Positions 53,650 to 64,000 of a DNA stretch of 64,000 nt are shown here, in pieces. How positions within the stretch are numbered: the first letter of the stretch is position 1; each line of letters starts with the position of its first letter. Made by a program: the position numbers and the translations under genes. The DNA comes from Wolfiporia cocos (lineage: Eukaryota; Basidiomycota; Agaricomycetes; Polyporales; Phaeolaceae): assembly GCA_029448655.1 (NCBI GenBank), contig JACCLO010000005.1:1302001-1366000 (forward strand). The letters are read 5' to 3'. A model generated the notes under the pieces. That model did not search any database, was not told where the DNA came from, and saw only the letters and a program-made list of their open reading frames with translations.

Positions 53650-55682
53650 CTACCGCCGTTGTCCAAGTCGCTTCGGTCGAATAGTCCCCTTATCTTCCTG
53701 TGTATTTTCTGCACGCGACGACGGTCGCTGTGCCTGAGTGTCATTCTTCGAAATACCAACCTTGGAACTGCGTGGCTCAGCACGGATTGTCTTGCTGCTG
53801 TCTTCTCGTCTCGTAGAAGGGCGTGGCGCTCGCTCGTTAGGCATCTTCAACACTTTCCGCCTCTTCGGGTCATGGGAGACTCCGTCGCTCGCGTCACTGT
53901 CTTCTTCAGCGGAATCTGCGGTGGCACTCGCAGATGAAACTGACCCAGCCCTGGAGTAGTGTTGCGCTTCGCGCAGCCGCGAATTGAGCTCTACTGCGGA
54001 GAGCTTGGCAGCACGGGTGGTGGACGACTTCAGGCGCGAGTCCCTAGAATCGGCATAGTCCTTGTGTGGCAGGCGTCTCTTCCGCCCCGCCATCGAAGAG
54101 CTTTCTGAAGCCGAATACTTCGACGATGCCCTCGAATTAGTTCGCGTGAACAGGGATGCGTTGTCGCTTGTGGTGAAGCTGGTAGTTCTGCTTGCCAGGC
54201 TCTCCTGGGATCCTGACGTCAATGGTCTCTTAGTGGGGGGTCCGTGTTGGCGTGATTTCGGCATAGGCGTTTGCAACGTCACGTTGAACTCGTCCTCTTC
54301 ATCCGAATCCTCCTGCGACTGCGAGTCCCCCTGCGACTGTGAGTCGCTCTCAATGACGTCCATGGCATCGTCCGTGTATTCATCCTCGCGACTCCCCTCT
54401 GAATCATCGTGGATATCGCTCGAATCGTCAACGGAGTCGGGGTGCGAATGCTCACGCTTGGACGGGAACGACCGCTGAAAACCCTGCTCGAACATATGAT
54501 CGCCACTGTCTACCTCAGCGGGGAGTCCCGGAGGGGTTGCATATAAATTCGAGTCCTCTGGTAGATCCAGGAATGTGGTATCCGCTTCTGAGTAGTGGCT
54601 AGGCTGCCGGGGAGGAGCGGGTAATGGGGTAGCTGGATATGCGGAAGGGAACGGCGGATATTGTCTCCATTCGTTGGCCGTATCCGCAGCCAGGCCTGCT
54701 GACCTTGCAGATTCGAACGAAGGAGGTGCAAGGGGCGGACCGGACGTAAAGTGGGCAGTAGGAGGGTCGAATGGAGACTCTGGAGGATACCAGACCTGAT
54801 AGGGCGGGGGAGCAGGTTGCATGGGCTCTCGTTGCCGGGTAGACGCTCTCATGGTATTCGCAGCCGATTTGGGGATCCCACTGTGATCGCCGCGCTTGAC
54901 AGCCGGCCTAGGCTGCATATTCTGGGCGGCATCCCTAATGGCGGCCGTGTTATTACGCGCACCGCTAACACGGGGTCCGTTTACTCGCGAGCGAGTCGTT
55001 CCTTCCACTTGTACAGAAGACGCTTCGTCCGGACGCCGAGTGGTCTTCCCATTTGTCGTACGCGCCGCACGGGGAGTCGCAACATCCTGAGAGTCAATCG
55101 AATCGCGTGAAGAGTCCTCCACCGCGTGCGGATAGCGCCATTTGCGGTAGCGGTAAATCACGATGTGGAATGGTAATGATGCAGCAAGAAGCACGAAATC
55201 GCCGACGTTGAAGATGACATCTAGTATAGGATCCAGGATCTCTGCGTAGGGTTTGATGAACGGCCGCAGTACGTGCAGAAATATAGGCTCGGCACCCTGT
55301 AGTCCACGTCAGGGGTTTTCGCATTATGAGTTTAGTGAATACATACACGCGCCCGAGTGAAAAGGAAAAACAAGATCACGCCGGACTTGAACTCATCGTA
55401 GAACGGCACAAAAAGGCGAACCATTTGATCGATGGTTCTCTCGTAGATGACGAAGCAGACCTTTTTCGGCGTCAGCTAGAGTATCATTAATAGAAGTGCA
55501 CTCACCCATACTAGCCAAACGGTCATACAGCCCTTCATGGCGCGCTTTCTCTGACTCATTGCGCGCGAGCTAGGCCTCCCGCCATCTCTAGATGAGACGG
55601 GAGGTCGCCTTAGGGTCTTGAACGTGTCGAACACGTTCAGGAAGACGTATGCCAGACGCAAGACGGGTACGATCAGTGGCAT
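53650..55682 (-). CDS. TB2/DP1/HVA22 (REEP/Yop1-like) protein with long disordered tail
   Basis: ER-shaping family. The N-terminus MPLIVPVLRLAYVFLNVFDT is followed by the domain blocks MKGCMTVWLVW, VCFVIYERTIDQMVRLFVPF, YDEFKSGVILFFLFTRA, GAEPIFLHVLRPFIKPYAEI and LDPILDVIFNVGDFVLLAAS. These match the hairpin and amphipathic helix layout of TB2/DP1/HVA22. A single ~510-codon last exon then encodes a Ser/Pro/acidic low-complexity tail with polar repeats (SQSQGDSQSQEDSDEED) and basic patches, far longer than yeast Yop1. The first intron looks very short (about 30 nt), so its limits are uncertain. Divergent from BUD31. Confidence 0.8.
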
Positions 55683-56121
55683 TCTGGTGGCCTGGGGAAG
55701 CTGATGTGGTGGAGCAATCTATATACAACCGCGGAGTAGATTGGACAAGACGTGTGCTTCACCAAGCAATAGGCGAGCAACGGCAGCCGGGTGCGGTGTC
55801 AAGAGCGGCTGTAGCAGTTTCCTCGACGCTGAGGGCAACTTGAGGCGGACAACAGACCGCACGGGCTGTGTTCGTTATTTAGCTAAAGAAGGGTGCCGAT
55901 TGTGTGCTCCTGCAATGTGAGTGTTTTATGAGACGTGTGGAAGCATGCAAATCCTGAGGCTGGTCATTTGGCAAGGAGCAACGCGTTCAACAACATGCAA
56001 GCGCGTCTTCAACGCGCCGCGCCGGCGCTTATGTAAAGCGTGTCTGCTCAGCCACAACCAACCATCACCACGACCTAGGCCTGTGGCCTCCTTGCACACT
56101 ACTGCTCTCTAATCAGCCGCA
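55683..56121. promoter_or_regulatory. Divergent promoter region of REEP-like gene and BUD31
   Basis: 439 bp between two start codons, no coding signal. No distinct TATA box identified. Confidence 0.5.
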
Positions 56122-56790
56122 ATGCCCAAGATCCGGACAACAAGGACCAAGAGGCCCCCGGAAGGCTTCGAGGAGATTGAAGGTGTGCGTGTCCACGCTG
56201 CGGAGGCTATCTGGACTTGATTTGCATGTACTGACCGCTCCTGTACACTAGATCCTTGATGACTACGCGAAGAAGATGCGCGACGCCGAGAATGAATCGC
56301 ATGAGGGCAAACGCAAGTCTGAATCCCTGTGGCCCATCATGCGGATATCGCACACCCGTTCACGGTACATATATGAGCTGTATTACAAGCGCGAGGCTAT
56401 TAGCAGAGAATTGTATGACTGGCTCTTAAAGGAGGGATATGCAGATGCGAAGTGAGTGGCACTGAAACCTTCTGCGTGTGGGGCTTACCCAGGCACTCGT
56501 AGTCTCATCGCTAAGTGGAAGAAAACCGGCTACGAGAAACTCTGCTGCGTGCGATGCATCCAGACAAGGGTGCGTGCGACGACATCCTCATTGTTACTTC
56601 GTTGACCTGTGAAACTTCATAGGACATGAACTATCAGGGGTCTACCTGCATTTGTCGTGTTCCTAAAGCTCAACTCAGAGCAGGTACAGTCGTGGAATGC
56701 GTTCACTGTGGTAGGTGGCTTCGAACATCCGTTGCATACTCGAGCTGATAGGATTATTCAGGCTGTCGCGGATGCAGTTCTGACTCATGA
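56122..56790 (+). CDS. BUD31: Splicing factor BUD31/G10
   Basis: Spliceosome NineTeen-related protein, highly conserved in eukaryotes. Exons: [21 protein letters not shown] (56122-56184), [20 protein letters not shown] followed by [20 protein letters not shown] and [56 protein letters not shown] ending VVECVHCG, and a last 29-nt exon (56762-56790) encoding CRGCSSDS. All zinc-binding cysteines of the C-terminal cluster are present. Full length by inspection, about 145 residues. Strongest ortholog call in the window. Confidence 0.97.
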
Positions 56791-58497
56791 CGTGTTGTGG
56801 CGTACATCGCATGTACTTGTACGGATGTTTCTTGCTCTTATTAATAGAAGACATTGTCTCGTATTCTTGCAGTGGATTTGACCGGGCTGAGCATAGGTGA
56901 AACGACCAACATCATCGTGACAGGTGGCGCGATGATATAGATCAAGAGATACGCCACAGGCTCCTGCTGAAGACACCCCGCATCGTACCCAGGGACTTCG
57001 GCGGTTCTATTGGTCGGAGCGTGCTCACACAACGAGTGTGTTATGCACTGACCTCCATCGGGCATGGTCTCGTTAGCAGCCGTTTGAATGATGCCTGGCT
57101 TGCGTCTCCGAGTGCGCGCTGCTCGGACCCCTTCCTCCACACGGCGACAAGATCCGCCGCGGATACTAGCTACGTGTACGAACGTATTGCCCCGTACGTT
57201 GTAAGCTGATTCATGATGACGTGTTCTCGTATCGTGACGCCGTTGCTACATGGAGAAAGGGCCATGGAAGACGCAGGACTTACGAGAAACGTCTAAGGCA
57301 CGTACGTAAGTCTTCTGCAGCGTTCGTCGGGTGTCATCTTATTCCAGGTACATTGTGAGACTATTAAATGGAGCACTTATGAAGCAGGTAACGTATGTTG
57401 TGATAGGACGGCAATACTGCGAGCTTTAGCGATTCTTGGTCAGGGCCGTTACCACTTCGAGGCACAAGACAGCTTCTTCCGGCTTCTAACGATCGCATAC
57501 AATGTCGCGACTCCTTCAATGTCATCCATGACACACTTCTGGATGCACAGCTAGCTCGAGTGTTCATCCATGATGACACATCAGACGGTGTTATGCTTGA
57601 CTTGGGCTGCAAAGTCCCATGCGGCGTCGGAGAAGCCAAGGTTTGCTCGTCTGGGTGTCAGGAGGTTTCGCTCATATCCGTTGATCCGTGACCAGTGCTA
57701 TGGACCAGCTTAAAACATGATTGAGCTTCCCATTGTGTACGATATTAGTTCTCCATCAATCAATCGTTGAAAGTTGACCGTCTTTGGCGTCTGCTAGTTG
57801 CTTATCCTATGGCAGTTTTAGTCTTGCAGTCTGCATCATGATGGGCTACAATAGAAATCTCTAAGAATAACATGATACTCTTGGTGTGCAAGAACATTTT
57901 TAAGCCTATCTGCTCAAACATCCGAGCTATTCGAAAGGATTGCTATATTTATTCAAATTCCGATCGTTGATCTAATAGTTCCGCAGCCACTGTGTCTCAA
58001 AACCTACTTAGTAGAACAATATGACGAGTCCTTATGCATCATTGTAACGCAGCCGGAGCTCCTAATGCTGGTATGCCACTTACATCTCGGCTAATCCTAT
58101 CCTATGATCATGCGTAGAAAGAAAACGGCGCGGTCACGAGACCGCGTTAATGAGCTGGGTTGCTGAAACCTTAGTGCTTGATTAACTCATTCTCTACCTC
58201 CATCAGATTCGCGTTTCTCGCGCAGCGCACGCAGACACAAATTTCATTCACCATCTGAGTGAGTCATTCGAGGTCGCGCAGGACGTTTTTGATGTCGAGT
58301 GCCGCCGGTAGGGACCAACCGTGGCAGCTTACGACCTCCAGGGTGAGTTTTTCGCTGATGTCCACCATCTGGACAATCGCGCTTACACACGATGTTGATT
58401 TCCCCGGACATGCTTTGCGTACTTCCTCCGGATATGATATGGGCATGCGCCTGCCATCGACGAACCTGCGGGATCAAAACATTTTTCTCAAGATCCT
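56791..58497. other. Long region without a supported gene
   Basis: A minus-strand open piece at 58264-58470 (FVDGRRMPISYPEEVRKACP, ending NVLRDLE-stop at the 58264 side) could be an exon of an unrecognised gene; no partner exons found. The rest shows no coding signal. Confidence 0.35.
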
Positions 58498-59382
58498 ATG
58501 AGTGCGCGCAGACGTCCGGTATGCCATACTTGTGGCTTACCTATGGTGGGGCATAAGAGGCCGAACGGTTCACCCGTTTGTCCTGACAAAGCGTCTGCAA
58601 CCCAAGCTGTCCTTAAAAGACGACAGCCATCCCCCCCTGGCAACTTCTATTCCGAGACCAAACCTTCCAGCGGTGGTCATCAGCGGAATCCAATCCATGT
58701 ACTAGAACCTCAGCCGACTGAAACCCTAGATCAGTCAGACGACGATAACCGAAGCTACGCGTCTCTAGTCCCTACCGAGCCTGCCGACGACTATCCGTCT
58801 GACGCGTCAGAGGGGATAGGAGACACAGGTGATGGGGAGAAAACTTGGGAAGACGTCGAGGAAGAGCAAACAAACTCAGTGTCAGCAGTGGTATCACAGT
58901 CATCTGTGTCCGCCAGTCTCACTCGCAGCATGTCAACATTGCTGAGACGAAGTGTACCGCTGGCGAGCATATTCAGCACGCCCACTCATGATATCCCCGC
59001 CATCTCGCAGGCCGCGCGGCGGCGGGGCCTGACGATGGGTGTGCTGCGCGCTCCACCCAGCCCGCATGCACCCGGTATAAAAACCGAGGATGAGGAGATA
59101 GCCCACGGGAGTAATCTGCAGCGTCAGAACTCGTGGTGGGTAGTCATGGGTCGGGACACGGACGCCGTCGCCCAACTACTTGACCTCCACGAGCTAGGCG
59201 CGGAGGGTCAGCAGGGGCCCAATCCACGCACTAACAGGGGGCCCCGCGGAGGAGATCAACTAGTGGGCTTAGTGGGCTCATACCCGATGGACGACATTGT
59301 ACTTAGACCGACATTTTTGGACAATTTGATCGCGGCGGTAATCGGAGGTTGCATTGTTGTGTATGGATTATCGCTGTTGTAG
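58498..59382 (+). CDS. Intronless putative tail-anchored protein with N-terminal Cys/His cluster
   Basis: 294 residues, single exon. The N-terminus CHTCGLPMVGHKRPNGSPVC is a compact Cys/His cluster (C-x2-C...H...C) that could bind one zinc. The middle is acidic, Ser/Thr-rich and probably disordered. Near residue 215 is an ordered patch WWVVMGRDTDAVAQLLDLHE. The last ~20 residues (LDNLIAAVIGGCIVVYGLSL) form one hydrophobic helix at the extreme C-terminus, as in tail-anchored membrane proteins. No family name recognised. Unusual among its neighbours in lacking introns. Confidence 0.72.
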   Translation: MSARRRPVCHTCGLPMVGHKRPNGSPVCPDKASATQAVLKRRQPSPPGNFYSETKPSSGGHQRNPIHVLEPQPTETLDQSDDDNRSYASLVPTEPADDYPSDASEGIGDTGDGEKTWEDVEEEQTNSVSAVVSQSSVSASLTRSMSTLLRRSVPLASIFSTPTHDIPAISQAARRRGLTMGVLRAPPSPHAPGIKTEDEEIAHGSNLQRQNSWWVVMGRDTDAVAQLLDLHELGAEGQQGPNPRTNRGPRGGDQLVGLVGSYPMDDIVLRPTFLDNLIAAVIGGCIVVYGLSLL

Positions 59383-59602
59383 CACCATGACCCGGGACAC
59401 GATCACCTGTTCCTCGGGGCTCTTTTCTTACGTGACGCTCTATGTACACATGTACGGCTACTGATATTATGCTATGTCATCTCATTTGGCGCGGCGGCCG
59501 TTGAGCGCGACAGACGCCGTCGCGAACTCTCCAAGAACTATGCGTGAGTTCGCGAATGCTACAAAAGGGAGATGCCCGGCCTAGTAGGTCATACAACCAG
59601 CT

Positions 59603-61425
59603 ATGCCTTCGTACCTTCTCCAAGGGGGCGTCATCACCACCTGCACTAACGACAGCAGCAAACCTTTGACCTATCGAGCCGATGTGCTCGTCGAGGGGTC
59701 GACCATCACCAGGATCGCGGAACACATCGACCCTGCTCCAGGAGTAGAAATTATCAGCTGTGAAGGCAAATGGCTCACTCCCGGAATGGTCGATACGCAC
59801 CGGTTAGTTGAACCGGTTAGTGATTGCCAGCCAGCAAAGACGCTAACTGCAGCTACAGGCACGTCTTCATGAACGTGCTGCGTGGTGACCAATGCGAGTG
59901 AGTGCTGCACCATTAGGATCGGCAAAGTGTCCCCTTATCTGAATTGCTTTTAGATGGCTCTTGACGGAGTATCTTGTGAAGATGTCATGGTGAGTGATTG
60001 TTGACCTGTAATCAATGCAGATGCTCACCAGGTCCGCCCCGCATTGCAGGAACATCCAATCTGCGCTTACAGCAGACGAGATTCGCATTGGACAACTTTC
60101 TGGATGTCTCGATGCGCTGAACTCAGGCGTCACAACAATCCTCGACCATTTCCATGCGGCTACCACCACCGAGCATGCCGAGGCGAGCCTTGGCGCCACC
60201 ATTGAATCTGGAGCAAGAGTGGTTTGGTGTCCTGCGCGCCAGAGTGGACCGACGCAGTTGTTCCCAGCTCTGGAATATGCCAACGAGGAAGAAACGTGCA
60301 AATGGCAGATGGAGAAATTGCATGAGTGGGGCTCCAAGGATCACGGAAAGCTCACGCCCGATGGAAGAGTTACTCTGGGCTTGGCGTGAGTGCCTTTATG
60401 GTTCTGTCGGTCTTCGATGATCATAACTTGACCTGTATCGTAGATACGATTTGATCGGGTGGGGTCCTGCGAGTGCACATCAGGCAGTCTTTCAGTACGC
60501 GCGTGAGATCCCAGTCCAGGTCATCACTACTCACGTAGTCAAAGGTGGGTGGGAAGTCGTTGGACATCGGCGTGTCTAATTGTGACTGTCTACAGCCAAT
60601 CGTATACTTATCATGCGAGACGCAAATCTCCTCGGCCCCGATATCGTCCTCTCACATTGCAATTGCTTATGGGACCTCACCGACCCGGAAGATGAGTCGT
60701 GGGCAGCAATGAAAGAGAACGAATGCGCAGTTGCATCGACGCCTGTAGACGAGCTGGGCATGGCACATGGTAACCCTGTAGCCATGGAGGCAGTACAGCG
60801 AGGAGTGAAGTGCGGTCTTGGAGCGGTACGTGCATTCTGCTTCCTGCATAGCTCCATCTTGACTGCTTTCGTAGGACTGCACGTCAGTAAACGGTGGAGA
60901 TATCTTCACTCAGATGAGGTTCGCTGTACAATTTGCGAGGGGTAAGTGTAAGATAACAGTAGATCTTTGTTCGGCAAATTGACCTGAAATGCAGGGAGAG
61001 GTCATGAGGACATACGCCTCAAGGAAGCGACCCCACCACAAAGCAATAGGCATAAATGTGAGGATGCCTTCAGGTTGGCCACACTCGGTGGAGCGGAGGC
61101 GTTGAACATGCAGCATCAAATTGGCACCATCGAAGTTGGAAAGAAGGCTGACATCGTCATCTTCGATGCCAATTCAGTGAACCTGGCTGGGATTGCAGAT
61201 CCCGTACCGGGCATCACGTTCCATGCAACGAACGCTGACGTCGAACTGGTGATGGTGAATGGCGATATTGTCAAGCGCGACGGCAAGCTGACGAAGGCCG
61301 ATTGGGGTTCGGTGGCGCGCGAGCTGAGGCAGAAGGCGGACGATGTCCGAGCTCGCTTTCCGAAGGAGAAGTTGGAGGCGATCTGGTCCAAGTACTATGA
61401 GACGTTTGGCCCACCAGCGATTTAA
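59603..61425 (+). CDS. Amidohydrolase/chlorohydrolase-family metal-dependent deaminase or hydrolase
   Basis: The N-terminal beta-sandwich (TRADVLVEGSTITRIAEHI family pattern; the protein reads YRADVLVEGSTITRIAEHID) is followed by the metal site GMVDTHRHVFMNVLRGDQCD across an intron. DHFHAATTTEHAEASLGATI, PVQVITTHVVK and LGPDIVLSHCNCLWDLTD (metal and active-site histidines) follow, then ASTPVDELGMAHGNP, CGLGADCTSVNGGD (Asp ligand), RLATLGGAEALNMQHQIGTI and VGKKADIVIFDANSVNLAGI. This is the ATZ/TRZ/SsnA subgroup of the amidohydrolase superfamily. About seven introns; ends KYYETFGPPAI-stop (61423-61425). Substrate not predictable; cytosolic. Confidence 0.88.
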
Positions 61426-62001
61426 GGTTGATTGCATCGATATAATGTAGGTATATGCTTATTACCCTGCCGCCGTTTCTGCTGAGCTTGTGGCACCTTG
61501 TATCTTGTAATGAACAGTGTGATCGAGTTCGTTTGCCCTGGCCTGTTCTTACACAACGTACATATTAGGCTGACTATTGACGGTGATATCAACGATGTTC
61601 GTTGCAGAACACGGACCGTTCCCGGGCGACGCGCACCCCGCCCAACAGGATCGATGAGGCAGACGTGTACGCCCATAAGGGTTTTGCGTCTCTCGCGTTA
61701 GTGTCGTCGGACATGTGGAGCCGTCTGGCCAGGGCCAAGGCAGTGCCAAGTTCGCGTCGTGACTATAGGCTGCATGCCGAACAGCACTTTGGGATTTGAA
61801 ACAGTATGAGTCTGGCTGAGTATTCAGAGGCCATCGCAGAATCAGATCAACATAAATATTGTTCCGGTAATAGTAGACAGTCACCTTGCGATGTCTATAC
61901 CGACAGGCCATGTTGGTAAGTAAGATATTGACACTGTGATCACATTCCAAGAACCCTAGATCGATGAACATCGAGCACGAACACATCACATCATGCCACT
62001 A
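61426..62001. other. Intergenic region between convergent genes
   Basis: No gene supported. Contains the 3' ends of two convergent genes; the 146-codon minus-strand frame at 61549 has no recognisable motif. Confidence 0.5.
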
Positions 62002-63281
62002 TCACTGGGTCGGGCGTCCCACTAGCACCATGCCGTCATCCTCTTCTGTCTCTGTTCCATATTCGCTGCCGAACCGCCTGCTGCTGAGTGCAGGCGACGA
62101 GATGGCTTCTTCTGACGTCTGTGTCGACGCCCGGCTCTCCGATCGCGAGAACATCTCTGATTCAGTCTCTGGGGCGGGTTGAGCAGGTCCAGGCTCGACA
62201 GGTAGCACAGACGCCGCCTGAACGGACGTCGGATCGGCTGGCGGCTCGCTCTGCTTTTCGGAGGGGATGTGCTGCGGCTTCGGTTCACTTGGAGAAGTGA
62301 CGGGAACGGAAATCTCGCGAAGAGCGGCAACCATTTGCGCATGCACGCGTTCGGCAAGAGCGGGCACGTCTGCGGCAGTGAGACCTTCCGTCGACACAGG
62401 AGGGAGGACTAGACAGTGTGTACATCAGTTCGGTGGCAACACCACCTTGCGTGCAAATTGCGTGGCATGCAGCAGCGGCTCACCTCGGACCTTGAGTGTG
62501 CCACTTTCGAAGACGTCCTTCCGGTACAGTCTCCAGTAATTCTCGCATACAACGGGCACAACCGGCACGCCGGCCTGAATCGCAATGTGGAATGCACCCT
62601 TCTTGAAGGGGAGGAGATCGTGGTGCTCGCGCATGGAACGAGTGCCCTCAGGGAAAAGCCAGAGCGACATATTCTTGGAACGCATAGTCTCTCCGGCAGC
62701 AGTGAGAGAGCGGACAGCCTTTGCATTGTTGCCGCGATCGACCCATACGACACCTGAGAGGGTCATAAACTGACCAAGGAGGGGAGACCACTGCAGCTCT
62801 TTCTTGGCAATGATGGACGCGTGCAGCGGGAATATCCTGAAGTCGTGGCGCGCAGCACGTCAAATGCGGATTCTGGGACTCTGGATATAGATGTGTACCT
62901 TCCGAGGTAGAGGATGTCCAACATACTCTGGTGGTTGCCCACTAGTACGGCGGGGCGTGTCTGAAGGTGCTCCTCACCCTCAAGCACAAGCCGTATGTCT
63001 ATTGCGCGGCTTGCAAGCGCGTAGAAGCTGCGCGCGACCACCCAGAACACGTCGAGTCTGCGACCGACAAGAGACAAACCCATCGCACAGACTACTCCCC
63101 ATGCCGAGCACACGCCGAGAGTAGAAAGGTAGAGAGCAAGGCGGACATAATATCGGGCGGCTGGGGAGGCCTTCGCGAGCGTGTGAAGCGCGAAGACTGG
63201 GAGGGAGACGTAGGCGAGTGGCTTGACGATTACGGAGATTATGGACATGGTGGTGTGAGCCGTGGCGGAGGTGGTCGCCAA
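62002..63281 (-). CDS. SLC1: 1-acyl-sn-glycerol-3-phosphate acyltransferase
   Basis: Makes phosphatidic acid from lysophosphatidic acid in the ER. Exon 1 (start 63281) has two hydrophobic segments and the catalytic block VLVGNHQSMLDILYLG (NHxxxxD). Exon 2 continues IFPLHASIIAKKELQWSPLL and SGVVWVDRGNN, with LFPEGTRS (the FPEGTRS substrate motif) and QAGVPVVPVVCENYWRLYRK. Exon 3 has VLPPVSTEGLTAADVPALAE and then a ~70-residue Ser/Glu/Pro-rich tail absent from bacterial PlsC. Introns near 62832-62900 and 62409-62490 have clean GT-AG ends. A second Met at residue 12 could also be the start. Confidence 0.92.
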
Positions 63282-63423
63282 CGACTAGGGATCGTGAGCA
63301 GACGTGCGAGATGGGGAGAGATGCAGCCTGCAGCGCGACGCCGACATGCAGCGTCAGGCTGAAAGACTGAGATAGCACGCGGCATTTGCCGCTGCCCCAT
63401 TTGTGCCTTTGCCCATCGCGAGC

Positions 63424-64000
63424 ATGGCTGCAAACGCGCGCGCAGCCTCTCAGAATAGCGAGGTCAAGAAAGTAGCTAGTCATGGTACGTGTTACAGACA
63501 TGTCCATTAGCTCGAGGTGGTTAGTTTGTGGTATTGACTCAGTCACCAGGCAAGAGTGTCGTGTCTCGCACCGCCGACCCGGACGCGTCCACGTCTCGAC
63601 ACGCAACAATGAGGAGCCCTATTCGACCCGCAGCTGCTGCCAGCTCAGCCAGTACTATCTCTAGCCAGAGCAAGCTGAATTCCCCGTCGCGCAGTCCCAC
63701 AAAACCCATCAAGGCTCTAGTTGGTAATGCATCTCGCGAGGGAGCACGCGCTCCGAACAATCAGTCGAGTGGCATCGCAAGATCCTCAGGGCTCGCTCCA
63801 AGCACCAGCTCAACATCGCTCATTCGACCTAGCCCAAATAAGACGCCCGTGAGCGAACATATATCCCTTCGTCGCTTGCTCTCATTGGAACATGTAGTCG
63901 CGTCCGGCAATACGGACGCAGGATCCGACGGGACCAACAGGCACGCTTCAGCTGGCTGCACAGGCACACTCGTGGCTGTATATGACGTCTACTTTGGAGA
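63424..64000 (+). CDS. Ser/Pro-rich protein, 5' part only
   Basis: ATG at 63424 begins MAANARAASQNSEVKKVASH, then an intron with donor GTACGT and a resumed frame GKSVVSRTADPDASTSRHAT. The frame stays open to the window end with SPxK/SPSRSPTKP-type low-complexity sequence (possible CDK sites). No domain is visible in the part present. Divergent from the acyltransferase with a 142-bp spacer. Confidence 0.6.

Noticed and set aside
53659..54478. Plus-strand frames opposite the REEP-like tail
   Set aside because: Antisense shadows of a low-complexity coding exon.
62022..62357. 111-codon minus-strand frame overlapping the acyltransferase tail
   Set aside because: Alternate frame of the Ser/Pro/Glu-rich 3' exon.

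Overview
The window is fungal nuclear DNA, most likely from an agaricomycete (wood-decay basidiomycete). The evidence is short phase-variable GT-AG introns in nearly every host gene, basidiomycete-type families (DUF6534 membrane proteins, GMC oxidoreductase, DUF3533/SNG1), and Ty3/gypsy chromovirus and Helitron debris. No rRNA, tRNA or CRISPR feature was found.

Layout. (1) 1-7500: a decayed plus-strand Ty3/gypsy chromovirus with many stop codons, a nested solo LTR (1653-2678, 5-bp target duplication GCAAC), its own 3' LTR (6322-7028) and an abutting inverted partial LTR (7029-7500). (2) About 8.17-11.27 kb and 30.56-34.2 kb form copy A of a segmental duplication; copy B is at about 35.73-42.8 kb. 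Each copy carries a DUF6534 membrane-protein gene, an unrecognised degenerate gene, mitochondrial GatB/PET112 and lipoate-protein ligase. Copy A is dead (stop codons, lost splice acceptor, inserted elements). In copy B, gatB and the ligase look intact and are divergently transcribed from an 89-bp spacer. (3) Copy A is split by a block of about 19.3 kb (11.27-30.56 kb) whose empty site survives in copy B near 39.59 kb. The block is a head-to-tail array of eight Helitron-like units, each ending in a hairpin plus CTAG, and four of them carry a 22-bp GC-rich minisatellite. (4) One unit holds a young minus-strand Ty3/gypsy element (12967-26887, near-identical 708-bp LTRs, duplication GTATT) coding for Gag, a protease-dUTPase-RT-RNaseH-integrase-chromodomain Pol, and an extra overlapping CCHC ORF. 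Its gag is interrupted by a still younger element (20309-25761, identical 798-bp LTRs, duplication CTCCC) with a non-coding interior. Both elements carry a primer site complementary to their own LTR, the signature of Tf1-type self-priming.

(5) 34.5-64 kb carries ordinary host genes: a thioredoxin-fold protein, a GMC oxidoreductase, an SNG1-like membrane protein, a TB2/DP1/HVA22 (REEP) protein, the splicing factor BUD31, a tail-anchored unknown protein, an amidohydrolase, a 1-acylglycerol-3-phosphate acyltransferase and a partial serine-rich gene. A few broken pieces lie among them (Gα fragment, dUTPase fragment). The host genes do not form one pathway; only gatB and the lipoate ligase share an obvious theme, mitochondrial function. 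All exon boundaries were read by eye from splice consensus and family resemblance.
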